Source: Nitrososphaeria archaeon
GTDB taxonomy: Archaea; Thermoproteota; Nitrososphaeria; Nitrososphaerales; JAAOZN01
Direction of reading: 5' to 3'
Assembly (NCBI GenBank): GCA_029775855.1
Contig: JARVJZ010000004.1
Location: forward strand, 68,901 to 132,900
Length of the DNA: 64,000 nucleotides
Below are positions 1 through 7,633 of the stretch, in pieces (the stretch's first letter is position 1; every line of letters begins with the position of its first letter). The position numbers were made by a program, and so were the translations under genes. The notes under the pieces were generated by a model, which saw only the letters and a list, made by a program, of their open reading frames with translations, had not been told where the DNA came from and did not search any database.

Positions 1-452
1 ATTTTATGCCTTGCTCGGTTTGAACCCTTTCAACAAACCCACCCTTCACAAGTTCGCTGAGTCTTGAGCTGACAGACTTTGGGTTTAATCCTGTTGCGGA
101 TTGAATTTCGCTTACTAGAAGCGAGTCCACTTGGGATTTGGCTGTTTGATATCCTATCTTTACAGCTACTAGCTGTAGCGCAACCCTTTCTTTATCACTT
201 AACTTGCCACCTTCAACCCAGACCCGAGGCCCTTCAGGCGTAATCTTAATCAACCTTTCAAACTTCTCTACAAGCTCTTTAGTAGAGTAGCTTAGATAGA
301 TACGCCTAGCCAAGTCGATGGTTGGTATCTGCTTGTGTAGAAACTCATCTACTTGAGCAGCGACAACTTCAGCTCTGCCTGAAAACTCAACTTTAACGTC
401 GCCGAAAGAAATAGCAACATTAATTGTAGGTTCCTCTGACAAATCCACCACA
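1..452 (-). CDS. HTH-domain protein, 3' end cut by window edge
   Basis: The reverse strand is open from a GTG near 449-452 to base 1, and the stop lies outside the window. About 150 residues are visible. The N-terminal ~75 residues are a mixed alpha/beta stretch with no recognised motif. The last ~45 visible residues (before the edge) read like a winged-helix DNA-binding unit: a helix with SEIQSATGL, then KSVSSRLSELVKGGFVER, which is the usual recognition helix and wing entry. I infer a small transcriptional regulator or a protein with a DNA-binding tail. The family is not recognised. It is the last gene of a minus-strand run after lplA and lplB, with a 40-nt gap, so it may be co-transcribed with them. 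Confidence 0.6.
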
Positions 453-494
453 TCATATCAAACAAAAGGTCTTCACAATTAAGCTTTGCGCATA

Positions 495-782
495 TCAACG
501 AAACTCGTTCTGAAGAGCTAACTTCACAGCAGACGCTAAATCGCCAACCGATACTCCTAGTAGCTGAGCACCAGCACGCATAACTGCATTAGCCAACACT
601 TGCTCTATATCCGAGGAAACATTAACACCGCTCAGAGATTCCTCGATCTGCTCTATCGCTTCTTCTGGATAAAGAAAAAAGTCTCCTGCTATCAAAGCTC
701 GTCTAATTACATTTTCTTCCACATCGAGTTTAACCTTGATCATCTTGCCGCCTTTTACCTTATATTCTGATGTAAGCAGCAT
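495..782 (-). CDS. lplB: Lipoate-protein ligase accessory subunit (LplB-type)
   Basis: This 95-residue protein matches the C-terminal domain of bacterial lipoate-protein ligase A: the SEYKVKGGKMIKVKLDVE strand pair followed by GDFFLYPEEAIEQIEESL are family signatures. In some archaea (known from Thermoplasma) LplA is split and this small subunit is needed for lipoyl-AMP formation and transfer. I place the start at ATG 782 because an AGAGGTGA ribosome-binding site sits five bases before it. A longer reading from 812 would overlap lplA and add residues with no family counterpart. It follows the catalytic subunit by 5 nt, so translation of the pair is probably coupled. It would serve lipoylation of 2-oxoacid dehydrogenase or glycine cleavage proteins, none of which are in the window. 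Confidence 0.85.
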   Translation of the reverse strand: MLLTSEYKVKGGKMIKVKLDVEENVIRRALIAGDFFLYPEEAIEQIEESLSGVNVSSDIEQVLANAVMRAGAQLLGVSVGDLASAVKLALQNEFR

Positions 783-787
783 ACGAT

Positions 788-1561
788 TCACCTCTTTGCG
801 ATCCAGCTCCAAGAAGCAAAGCGTTTACGGTATTCAGAAGCGAGCTCGAGCTCAGCTTGTGTTGGAGATGATGGTTCTATAGCGGTGTCAAAATATTCTG
901 AGAATCCTCTTCGCAGAGCCTCCTTGATGTCCTCTAAAGTTATGCTGCTTGATACTTCACGATATATCGTCGTAACTCTGTCTTCAACCGCCTTGATTGC
1001 CTTGTCACTTATCTTCTCTTTGCTCACCTTCAAAACTTTAAACATCGTAGGTATGTCTGTCCTCAGTAAGATGGTTCCGTGTTGTAGAATTACTCCTCTT
1101 CTGCGCGTTTGAGCATTACCAGAAATCTTCTTACCGTTAACTACAATATCATTTATAGGCTTGAATTCGGCACTTATGCCAATCTTCTTCAGCCCCTCAA
1201 CAACCGCTTCACAGATAACTCTATAGGAACCTTGTATATCCTCGAAGAACCTTTTAGATCTCAGTGTGTCTTCACTAACCACTAGGCTGTATGTCAATTC
1301 ACCTCCACACTCATGATAGACCGCGCCGCCTCCAGTAATTCTGCGAACAACATCTACACCCAAAGACTTGCACGCATCGAGGTCTACTTCTTGCTCCAAG
1401 CTCTGAAAATAGCCTATTGATACAGCAGAAGGCTTCCAAGTGTAGACCCTAAGAGTTTCAGGAACCCTCTTCTCAGTACGCAGCATAAGAATAGCTTCGT
1501 CGAGCGCCATATTCCAATACGCATCATTATACCCAGTATCCAAGAACCTCCACAAAGTCAT
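788..1561 (-). CDS. lplA: Lipoate-protein ligase A, catalytic subunit
   Basis: This 257-residue protein attaches lipoate to acceptor lysines through a lipoyl-adenylate. The fold signature RRITGGGAVYHE (lipoate-binding loop) and the adenylate-contacting segment with GKKISGNAQTRRRGVILQHGT are intact, as is the N-terminal LDTGYNDAYWNMALDEAI helix. It lacks the C-terminal accessory domain of bacterial LplA, which is supplied by the next gene. The start is ATG 1561, preceded by GAAGG at good spacing. Upstream in-frame CTG and TTG codons are less likely. Gene order lplA-lplB is the archaeal split arrangement. The presence of lplA implies scavenging of external lipoate, but says nothing about de novo synthesis. 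Confidence 0.92.
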   Translation of the reverse strand: MTLWRFLDTGYNDAYWNMALDEAILMLRTEKRVPETLRVYTWKPSAVSIGYFQSLEQEVDLDACKSLGVDVVRRITGGGAVYHECGGELTYSLVVSEDTLRSKRFFEDIQGSYRVICEAVVEGLKKIGISAEFKPINDIVVNGKKISGNAQTRRRGVILQHGTILLRTDIPTMFKVLKVSKEKISDKAIKAVEDRVTTIYREVSSSITLEDIKEALRRGFSEYFDTAIEPSSPTQAELELASEYRKRFASWSWIAKR

Positions 1562-1651
1562 CAGCAAGCCTTCAACGCATTTCTCTTAGTAAGCTTTTCC
1601 CTATCTGTAAGAGTTAATAGAAAGTCTAAGCATATATTCCTATGCAGGCTG

Positions 1652-2695
1652 GTGATAAGCTTGCCTAAACAAACACCAACTGCTCTCTACCCCGCTCTGT
1701 TAGGCGAAGCAGAAGAAGGAGGGCGGGTCAGATGTAGATTATGCGCTAGACTGTGCAGCCTGCCTGAAGGTAAAGTTGGATACTGCGGCGTAAGGATGAA
1801 CAGCGGAGGTAAACTCTACTCCCTAAACTATGGCAGACTAGTAGCGATGCATCCAGACCCTATAGAGAAGAAGCCTCTTAATCACTTTCATCCTGGCTCA
1901 TACGTGTTTTCAATAGCGACAGTAGGCTGCAACTTTGCCTGCCAATACTGCCAAAACTACGACATCAGCCAGAGAAGAGTTGTGCAGGAACCATACACAC
2001 CCATAGAGAAGGTCCTTGAACTTACGAGAGCGTATCAGTGCCAAGGTGTAACTGGAACATACAACGAGCCAACAATAGAAGCAGAATATCTTATCGACTT
2101 GATGAGAGAAGCTAAGAAAAGAGGTTACTTTACAACATGGGTCTCAAACGGTTACCTAACCCCAGAAGCGGTCGAACTAATAGCGCCTCATCTTGATGCA
2201 ATCACTGTAGACTTCAAAGGATCTGGTAACCGAGACTTCTACCGAAAATACATTCTTGTACCATCAGCCGAGCCTATCTTTGAGACACTTAAATTACTCA
2301 AAGCAAAAGGCGTCCATATAGAGATCACAGATCTTATCGTTCCGGTCCAAAGCGGAGCTGAAATCGAAGACATCAAGAAACTAGCTGAATGGATAGCCGC
2401 AAACCTAAGCGACGAAACACCATTCCACCTACTTAGATTCCACCCAGATTATAGAATGCTTGACACCCCTTACACACCAATCGAAACACTAACGAAAGGT
2501 TGGGCTGTGGCTAGAGAGGCGGGTTTAAAGCACGTCTACCTTGGGAATGTACCTGAAGGAGGTTATGAAGACACAATATGTCCTTCTTGTGGTGCAATAT
2601 GCATAGAGCGCCGCGGCTTCTGGCTAGTGAAGAACTTCTTAAAGAATGGAAACCAGTGCCCCTCTTGTGGCAGAAAGCTGAATATAGTGGACTAA
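1652..2695 (+). CDS. amrS: AmrS-type radical SAM protein (AmmeMemoRadiSam system)
   Basis: A 347-residue radical SAM enzyme related to pyruvate-formate-lyase activase. The [4Fe-4S] motif C93-x3-C97-x2-C100 (GCNFACQYCQNYDIS) and the TYNEPT motif after it are typical of the AmrS family, usually neighbours of AmmeMemo genes, although none is present here. The N-terminus has extra cysteines in a C-x2-C-x3-C pattern (CRLCARLC) and a later GYCGVR. The C-terminus carries a zinc-ribbon-like pair of C-x2-C motifs (from residue 310). Substrate and product are unknown. The start is GTG 1652; an in-frame TTG at 1661 is an alternative, since a TATA-like element near 1630 would put the transcript start close to it. 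It is divergent from lplA. Confidence 0.85.
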   Translation: MISLPKQTPTALYPALLGEAEEGGRVRCRLCARLCSLPEGKVGYCGVRMNSGGKLYSLNYGRLVAMHPDPIEKKPLNHFHPGSYVFSIATVGCNFACQYCQNYDISQRRVVQEPYTPIEKVLELTRAYQCQGVTGTYNEPTIEAEYLIDLMREAKKRGYFTTWVSNGYLTPEAVELIAPHLDAITVDFKGSGNRDFYRKYILVPSAEPIFETLKLLKAKGVHIEITDLIVPVQSGAEIEDIKKLAEWIAANLSDETPFHLLRFHPDYRMLDTPYTPIETLTKGWAVAREAGLKHVYLGNVPEGGYEDTICPSCGAICIERRGFWLVKNFLKNGNQCPSCGRKLNIVD

Positions 2696-2724
2696 AGCTC
2701 TTGGGATACTTTAGCGCATCTAGA

Positions 2725-3162
2725 TTATTCAACTCTTTCCCAGCTTTCAATTCCACCTTCAACAACCCTAAAGATAGGGTTCGGTTTGATGAATTTAGTA
2801 TTCAATCTTTTTAATTCCTCAAATCTTTTTACGTCCCGCTTCTTAAGTTTTTCAAGTAGGTGCTTAAACTCATACTTAAGTTGACCACAAGTAACACTTA
2901 CAGCTTTCGATATTGTAATACACCTTATTTTAGAGTAATCAAACAAATACCCTCTTTTCTCCGCCTCATAATATATTTGAGTAAGGTATGCATCTATCAG
3001 ATCAATAGGCTTATCATATAGTTTAAACCTTATAAGTTGAGGATGGTTTACATATCCTCTAGTCTTACCCTCTAAAACCCTCTTTGCCAGCAACCCCTCC
3101 CTCCAAAGAGCCACCAACCCACGGCTATCAAGATACTTAGGGTGAATAGACCAAAGTCTCAT
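2725..3162 (-). CDS. Pyrimidine-dimer DNA glycosylase (endonuclease V-like)
   Basis: A 145-residue protein starting MRLWSIHPKYLDSRGLVALW, the diagnostic N-terminus of the small Pyr_excise/T4 DenV-related family found in bacteria and archaea. Family members excise cyclobutane pyrimidine dimers and nick the abasic site using an N-terminal amine. The next recognisable block, GYVNHPQLIRFK, is also conserved in the family. It has no signal peptide or membrane segment and should act in the nucleoid. Its 3' end faces the end of amrS, 29 nt away. The function follows from family membership; activity of the archaeal branch is inferred. Confidence 0.75.
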   Translation of the reverse strand: MRLWSIHPKYLDSRGLVALWREGLLAKRVLEGKTRGYVNHPQLIRFKLYDKPIDLIDAYLTQIYYEAEKRGYLFDYSKIRCITISKAVSVTCGQLKYEFKHLLEKLKKRDVKRFEELKRLNTKFIKPNPIFRVVEGGIESWERVE

Positions 3163-3236
3163 CTAAAAGCCACACGGTAAATTGACAACATCTTACAACA
3201 TAAATATTACTTGATCAGATGCTAATTTGATTAAAA

Positions 3237-3899
3237 TTGAAGCATCTAATTATCTTTGGTCCACCAGGCTCTGGTAAGGGGACGGTCTCACAAGAGGTTG
3301 CTAAGGTCTACGGCATTCCTCACATATCTACAGGAGATCTGCTTCGAGAACACGTTTCTAAGAAAACAACATTTGGTTTAAAGGCTAAGGAGTATATGGA
3401 TAGGGGTGAACTTGTGCCTAACAGCTTGGTCAATGAACTTATGGAAGATGCTCTGGCAAAAAGTGAATGCAGAAAGGGCTTTATACTTGACGGATACCCT
3501 AGGACCGTAGAGCAAGCAGAGGAGCTAGAGAAGATTCTCAATAAGTTGAATCTACATATAGATTGGGTAATCAACTTGAATGTTTCTGACGAAGAGATAA
3601 TAAGAAGGCTTTCAACAAGAAGAGTATGCAAAGTATGCGGCGCGGTTTACAACACAGTAACTAATCCATCTAAGAAAGAAGGAGTCTGCGATGTCTGCGG
3701 TGGTCCTCTAATATTAAGAGATGACGATAAACCAGAGGTGGTTAAAAATAGGCTTCAAACTTATGCAAAGATGAGCGCGCCTGTATTGAGTTACTATATA
3801 TCTCGTCAAAAGGTGCTGAACATAGATGGCTCAGGGGATGTCGCCACAGTTAGAGCGAGAGTGCTTAACACTTTAGAAGAGAAGATGAGAGTAAAGTAA
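3237..3899 (+). CDS. adk: Adenylate kinase, zinc-LID bacterial type
   Basis: A 220-residue kinase that interconverts ATP + AMP and 2 ADP. The P-loop GPPGSGKGT is at residues 8-16, the AMP-binding STGDLLREH and LDGYPRT segments follow, and the LID domain has two C-x2-C pairs (CKVCGAVYN and CDVCGG) that would hold a structural zinc. This is the bacterial-type enzyme rather than the short trimeric archaeal form. I accept TTG 3237 as start because it gives the standard N-terminus with two residues before the beta strand. It is divergent from the glycosylase gene, with an AT-rich 74-nt promoter region between them. Confidence 0.92.
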   Translation: MKHLIIFGPPGSGKGTVSQEVAKVYGIPHISTGDLLREHVSKKTTFGLKAKEYMDRGELVPNSLVNELMEDALAKSECRKGFILDGYPRTVEQAEELEKILNKLNLHIDWVINLNVSDEEIIRRLSTRRVCKVCGAVYNTVTNPSKKEGVCDVCGGPLILRDDDKPEVVKNRLQTYAKMSAPVLSYYISRQKVLNIDGSGDVATVRARVLNTLEEKMRVK

Positions 3900-3902
3900 A
3901 AT

Positions 3903-4310
3903 TTAAGGCATTATCTGCTTCAGCTTAGCCTCTATTATCTGACGGGGAACAGCACCTATCAACCTATCCACAACTTCACCATTACGCGCAAAGAGTAGAG
4001 TAGGTATGCTCATAATTCCATATTGTGAAGCTACGGTCGGATTCTCATCTACATTAAGCTTCCCAAATACTACTCTACCAGCGTAATCTGAAGCTAGCGC
4101 ATCAATTACGGGTGAGAGTATTCTGCAAGGTCCACACCAAGGCGCCCAACAATCTATAACAACTACTGGATACTGTGTGATGAAGTTGTCGAAGGTCGCG
4201 TCTGAAACTTCTACTGGCCTGTTAGGGTAGTTCTTTTTAGCCTCTTGTTCCGCTGCTTTTCTCATAAGTTCAAACATCTTTCTTCTTTTTAGATCTTCTA
4301 AGTCGCTCAA
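3903..4310 (-). CDS. trxA: Thioredoxin
   Basis: A 135-residue thioredoxin with the active site WCGPC in the context VVIDCWAPWCGPCRILSPVIDAL and the cis-proline segment MSIPTLLF. The core fold starts around residue 35. The first ~30 residues are a charged helix (ELMRKAAEQEAKKNY) that the usual ~105-residue thioredoxin lacks, as in some archaeal homologues. The start is TTG 4310; an internal ATG at residue 12 is possible. It lies in a minus-strand group with a CoA-binding protein and a protein disulfide oxidoreductase. PDO-thioredoxin pairs handle cytosolic disulfides in thermophilic archaea. Confidence 0.92.
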   Translation of the reverse strand: MSDLEDLKRRKMFELMRKAAEQEAKKNYPNRPVEVSDATFDNFITQYPVVVIDCWAPWCGPCRILSPVIDALASDYAGRVVFGKLNVDENPTVASQYGIMSIPTLLFARNGEVVDRLIGAVPRQIIEAKLKQIMP

Positions 4311-4324
4311 GGCTCTTCTCCTAA

Positions 4325-4792
4325 CTAGCCCTCTGTGTCTGCTATTAAAGAGTTACTTAGTTTAAATGCAAGCATCTCTTCATGTTTGAGGCGCTCTTTC
4401 ATCATACATCTATCCATGATTACTATAAGACCGGCATTCGATGCGGCTTCAGCGGCTTCTTTGTTTACGATACCCTCCTGCATCCAGACCGCTTTAAGTC
4501 GGCCATATTTCCTCCGAATTTCTAAAGCTTCTTTAACGACAGAGGGTACATCTTCCGCTCTTCTAAATATGTCCACAACCTCTATGCTAGCTTTAAGATT
4601 CTCCGGCAGAGCTGATAGTGATGGATAGGCTTTCTCGCCAAGAACTTCTTCTGCAAAGGGATTTATGGGTATTATCTTGTATCCCTTTGACTTTAGAAAC
4701 TCTGCCACCTTGTAGCTTTCTTTGTTAGGATCTCTTGATAAACCAACTACCGCTACTATACGACACTTTAGAACCTCTTCAACCTCATCCAA
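4325..4792 (-). CDS. CoA-binding domain protein
   Basis: A 155-residue protein of the CoA_binding_2 family (related to the N-terminal Rossmann domain of succinyl-CoA synthetase alpha; YccU-like). The N-terminal strand-loop IVAVVGLSRDPNKESYKVAEFLKSKGY is the nucleotide-binding motif, and KAVWMQEGIVNKEAAEAASNAG is the second conserved block. These stand-alone proteins bind CoA but have no agreed reaction. The start is TTG 4792, which allows the usual short N-terminal helix. It lies 14 nt upstream of thioredoxin and 21 nt downstream of the disulfide oxidoreductase on the same strand, so a shared transcript and a link to CoA-thiol redox state are plausible inferences. Confidence 0.8.
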   Translation of the reverse strand: MDEVEEVLKCRIVAVVGLSRDPNKESYKVAEFLKSKGYKIIPINPFAEEVLGEKAYPSLSALPENLKASIEVVDIFRRAEDVPSVVKEALEIRRKYGRLKAVWMQEGIVNKEAAEAASNAGLIVIMDRCMMKERLKHEEMLAFKLSNSLIADTEG

Positions 4793-4813
4793 ATCTTTCT
4801 ACACACCATAAGA

Positions 4814-5455
4814 CTAAGCTCTGACAACAAAATCAATGAACTGCTCTTCCGGCAGCGCGCCAACGAACTCGAGCTTATCGTTAATTACTGTCTTAGGCAC
4901 AGCCATGACTGAGTAGCGGTTCGCGAGATGTGGAAACTCAACCGACTCAACCATATCAGCCACTATGTTAAGGTTTTCGATAGCGAGCTGATGTGCTGTG
5001 CGCACCGCTTTAGGGCAGTAAGGGCAAGTCGGTGTAACAAAGACTTGTATGTGGACCGGCTTACTTATGCTCTTCACTTTACTTACAAGCTCTGGTGGAA
5101 GTCTTGATCTACCTCTAGACACATCAACTATATCTTCAATTAATGAAGTGAATTCATAGCCTGAAGGTATACCGAAGTATCTGACCTTATATTCGTCTTT
5201 ACCAGTTATTATTGTGGCTGGTATCTTATCTACACCCAACGCCTTAGCAGTATTAGCTTCTGAGACAAAGTCGTAAACTTCTAGGTTAATCTTGTTCGAT
5301 AACGCAGCCAACTCCTCCAATAACATTCGAGTCTCCTTACAGAATTCGCATTCAAAGTCTTGTGTAAAGTAGCGTATCCTCACTTCTCCTTCGAGGTTTT
5401 GACTGAAGATTCTAGAGACCTTTCCTTTAATATCGTCCTTTAAGATAGCCATCAT
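4814..5455 (-). CDS. Protein disulfide oxidoreductase (PDO, glutaredoxin-like)
   Basis: A 213-residue protein with two tandem thioredoxin folds, the architecture of PDO from hyperthermophilic archaea. The first fold has the redox motif CEFC (CEFCKETRMLLEEL, about residue 36). The second has CPYC (TPTCPYCPKAVRTAHQLA, about residue 147). Both motifs are intact. PDO shuffles disulfides in cytosolic proteins and is reduced by a thioredoxin-reductase-like partner, not seen here. Two adjacent ATG codons (5455 and 5452) open the frame. It leads the minus-strand trio PDO, CoA-binding protein, thioredoxin. PDO is enriched in thermophiles, which supports a hot habitat. Confidence 0.88.
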   Translation of the reverse strand: MMAILKDDIKGKVSRIFSQNLEGEVRIRYFTQDFECEFCKETRMLLEELAALSNKINLEVYDFVSEANTAKALGVDKIPATIITGKDEYKVRYFGIPSGYEFTSLIEDIVDVSRGRSRLPPELVSKVKSISKPVHIQVFVTPTCPYCPKAVRTAHQLAIENLNIVADMVESVEFPHLANRYSVMAVPKTVINDKLEFVGALPEEQFIDFVVRA

Positions 5456-5509
5456 TTAATCCTACTATAGAATTCTTAATAAATTATTCTACTCAATAAG
5501 CTGTGTAGG

Positions 5510-5902
5510 ATGTCAAGCAGACAGTCTATAAGTGAGGAGGTTGATGCCCTAAAAGCTTTTCTTAAAAAGCTAGATGATGAGGCTAATGACGGGGCCATAG
5601 TTGTCGTTGAAGGATTGAGAGATGAGAGAGCGCTTCGCAGCCTAGGTTTCTCCGGCACTCTCTTTCTACTCTGCCAAGGCAAGGGTATTAATCATCTACT
5701 CACGGTATCGCCATCGTTTAAAAAAGCGATAATTTTAACCGACCTTGACCGTAAAGGCGGAATACTAGCAGCTAGGGTTGTGCAAACACTTCAGAGCAAG
5801 AATATTAAAGTTGACTTATTCTTTCGCAAAGAGCTAAAGAGCATCATGCGTGGTAAGATTCGTAGCATAGAGGATCTGAAGAAGTTCAGCGACTATTTCT
5901 GA
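5510..5902 (+). CDS. Small Toprim-domain protein
   Basis: A 130-residue protein with a Toprim nucleotidyl-transfer/hydrolase core like that of primases, topoisomerases and RNase M5. The catalytic glutamate is in VVVEGLRDERALRSLGFSG, and the metal-binding DxD is in IILTDLDRKGG. Archaeal stand-alone Toprim proteins of this size are widespread but have no proven role; maturation of RNA or small DNA repair tasks are proposed. The first 30 residues are helical. It is divergent from PDO and convergent with the inositol-phosphate synthase gene, which ends 3 nt away. Confidence 0.8.
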   Translation: MSSRQSISEEVDALKAFLKKLDDEANDGAIVVVEGLRDERALRSLGFSGTLFLLCQGKGINHLLTVSPSFKKAIILTDLDRKGGILAARVVQTLQSKNIKVDLFFRKELKSIMRGKIRSIEDLKKFSDYF

Positions 5903-5905
5903 GTG

Positions 5906-6994
5906 TTATCGGCTGTGCGCAGATATCCAATATTCAAGCATCCTTTTTGCTTCGCTATCGTCTATCTGCTTTGGTGGATGCTTCATGAGCCAAGCGCTTG
6001 CTTCAACTAATGCTCCTCCTAAACCTCTATCTAACGCTAGTTTACAGCACCTTATAGCGTCTACCGCAATACCCGCGGAGTTGGCTTTATCGTCAACCTC
6101 TAACCTTAACTCTATTGTAAAGGGTATGTTTGCGAACATCCTGCCTTGAATCTTTATGAAGGCTATCTTTGTGTTTCCCAGCTGAGGTATGAAGTCGCTT
6201 GGACCCACATAGATCTTATCTTCAGGTAGCCTTTTAGGAAGGACGCTTTGAACCGCTTCAGTCTTAGAAATCTTTTTTGACTCAAGTCTTTCAACTTCTT
6301 TCAAATTCAGAAAGTCTGTGTTGCCTCCTACATTAATCTGGTATGTTTGGTCTACAATAGTTCCCCTGTCTGCACAAAGCTTAGCTAAGGCTCTGTGCAC
6401 GATTGTTGCGCCGACGACAGCTTTTATGTCATCTCCTATGACTGGTATGCCTTTTTGAGCGAATCTTTCTGCCCAACTGTTGTTTGATGCTATGAATACT
6501 GGTATGCAGTTTACAAATCCGCAACCCGTTTCTAAGGCGATTTCAGCCCAGAACTCTGTTGCTAACTGGCTTCCGACTGGTAAATAGTTAATAAGAATCT
6601 CCGTGTTGCTTCTCTTTATTTCATCTATTATCTCGTTCTTAAGAATATTTATTGGGCGTTGGTTAGTTATTGGTTTGATTTTGTTTTCTACATATATACC
6701 TACACCATCTAAGATGGGGGATTCTTTAACTACTACATCACAGTTAGAAACCTTTGAGACCCATTTAACTAAATTTGGCTCTTCATATATAGCTTCTGAA
6801 AGCAGCTTCCCAACTTTGTTTTCTCCTACATCAAAGGCGCTAGTAAATGTAATATCTTCAAGCTTATACCCCCCGATTTCCTGGTGCATCAAGCCTATTT
6901 CAGATTCACCAGTTGTTTTGTAGAATTCGATGCCTTGAACTAGGGCGCTCGCGCAGTTACCTACCCCTATTATCCCAACTCTTATTTTGCCCAT
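5906..6994 (-). CDS. ino1: Inositol-1-phosphate synthase
   Basis: A 362-residue NAD-dependent enzyme that converts glucose-6-phosphate to L-myo-inositol-1-phosphate. The Rossmann motif VGIIGVGNCASALVQGIEFYK is at the N-terminus, and NYLPVGSQLATEFWAE, then PVIGDDIKAVVGATIVHRAL and GGNTDFLNL, are conserved MIPS blocks. Archaeal MIPS supplies the head group of inositol phospholipids and, in hyperthermophiles, the solute di-myo-inositol phosphate. The length is normal for the short archaeal/mycobacterial class. It begins with ATG 6994 downstream of a 259-nt intergenic region shared with the divergent regulator gene. Confidence 0.9.
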   Translation of the reverse strand: MGKIRVGIIGVGNCASALVQGIEFYKTTGESEIGLMHQEIGGYKLEDITFTSAFDVGENKVGKLLSEAIYEEPNLVKWVSKVSNCDVVVKESPILDGVGIYVENKIKPITNQRPINILKNEIIDEIKRSNTEILINYLPVGSQLATEFWAEIALETGCGFVNCIPVFIASNNSWAERFAQKGIPVIGDDIKAVVGATIVHRALAKLCADRGTIVDQTYQINVGGNTDFLNLKEVERLESKKISKTEAVQSVLPKRLPEDKIYVGPSDFIPQLGNTKIAFIKIQGRMFANIPFTIELRLEVDDKANSAGIAVDAIRCCKLALDRGLGGALVEASAWLMKHPPKQIDDSEAKRMLEYWISAHSR

Positions 6995-7167
6995 GCTCTA
7001 TGACGCTTCCTCTTGACTATATTTAAAATCTTACCATCAACATTCGCATCTTTGTTAACTTAGATGTGAACAATAGATTCAACATATACTCTGCTATTTG
7101 GTTGGAGGTGCGTGTCAACAAAGTCAAGATATGAGACAGTTGATTCTTATGTTTTTGCTAAAAACGA

Positions 7168-7174
7168 TATATAT
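7168..7174 (+). promoter_or_regulatory. TATA box of the ACS operon
   Basis: An alternating TATATAT run lies 26-32 nt before the palindrome that precedes the regulator gene. This spacing fits an archaeal TATA box with a transcription start near 7197-7200. It is the only strong TATA element in the 7000-7253 intergenic region facing this way. I infer that it drives the regulator and, through a 44-nt gap, the cdh genes. Confidence 0.5.
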
Positions 7175-7199
7175 CTTTACAACTTTTCAGCTATATTAG

Positions 7200-7219
7200 T
7201 ATGGTATATACATACCATA
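7200..7219. promoter_or_regulatory. Palindromic operator candidate upstream of the regulator/cdhC operon
   Basis: Perfect 8-bp inverted arms TATGGTAT (7200-7207) and ATACCATA (7212-7219) flank a 4-bp spacer. The site sits right at the expected transcription start, about 26 nt after the TATA box and 34 nt before the ATG of a winged-helix protein. That size and position suit a dimeric ArsR-type repressor blocking its own transcription. Autoregulation is inferred. Confidence 0.55.
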
Positions 7220-7253
7220 GGCTTAATAGTTATCTTTTTGTAATTACTGCAAA

Positions 7254-7589
7254 ATGAGCGCTGCAGAGGTCTTAGCCGAAATGCCTGAGAGTTTTATACC
7301 CAAGGTCTGTAGAGTCTTTAGCAATCCAACTCGATACAAAATACTTTTGCTACTAGACAAAGAGCCTAGAACATTCACAGCCCTAATGAAGATGCTTACA
7401 GTCAACCCTAAGGTCTTAAATGACCACCTTAACACGCTAATAGCAAACAAGCTTGCAGCCAAATCCTATGCATATAATGTATATACATTAACTCCGCTAG
7501 GTCGTTTGGTAAAGGAAGCGCTAGCTGAGATGAACAACAAATTAAAAGAACCTTTAAAAACCTTGGCTCAGTGGGAGGGATTAGGATGA
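7254..7589 (+). CDS. ArsR-like winged-helix regulator
   Basis: A 111-residue protein with one winged-helix domain: IPKVCRVFSNPTRYKILLLL (helix 1), the recognition helix in NPKVLNDHLNTLIANKL, and a beta wing (AYNVYTLTPLGRLVKEAL). The segment after residue 85 is a helical dimerisation tail. It has no cysteine cluster for metal sensing, so the signal is unknown. It follows a TATA box and a palindrome and precedes cdhC by only 44 nt in the same direction, so it is probably the first gene of the acetyl-CoA synthase operon and its regulator. Assignment to the ArsR fold is secure; the target is inferred from position. Confidence 0.8.
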   Translation: MSAAEVLAEMPESFIPKVCRVFSNPTRYKILLLLDKEPRTFTALMKMLTVNPKVLNDHLNTLIANKLAAKSYAYNVYTLTPLGRLVKEALAEMNNKLKEPLKTLAQWEGLG

Positions 7590-7633
7590 GGAAGCTAGAC
7601 CAAAGCAGCCTCACGATAAGGAGGGATTAGAAT

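Noticed and set aside
885-1112. Open frame inside lplA on the opposite strand
   Set aside because: It is a shadow of a well-supported gene, without its own start signals.
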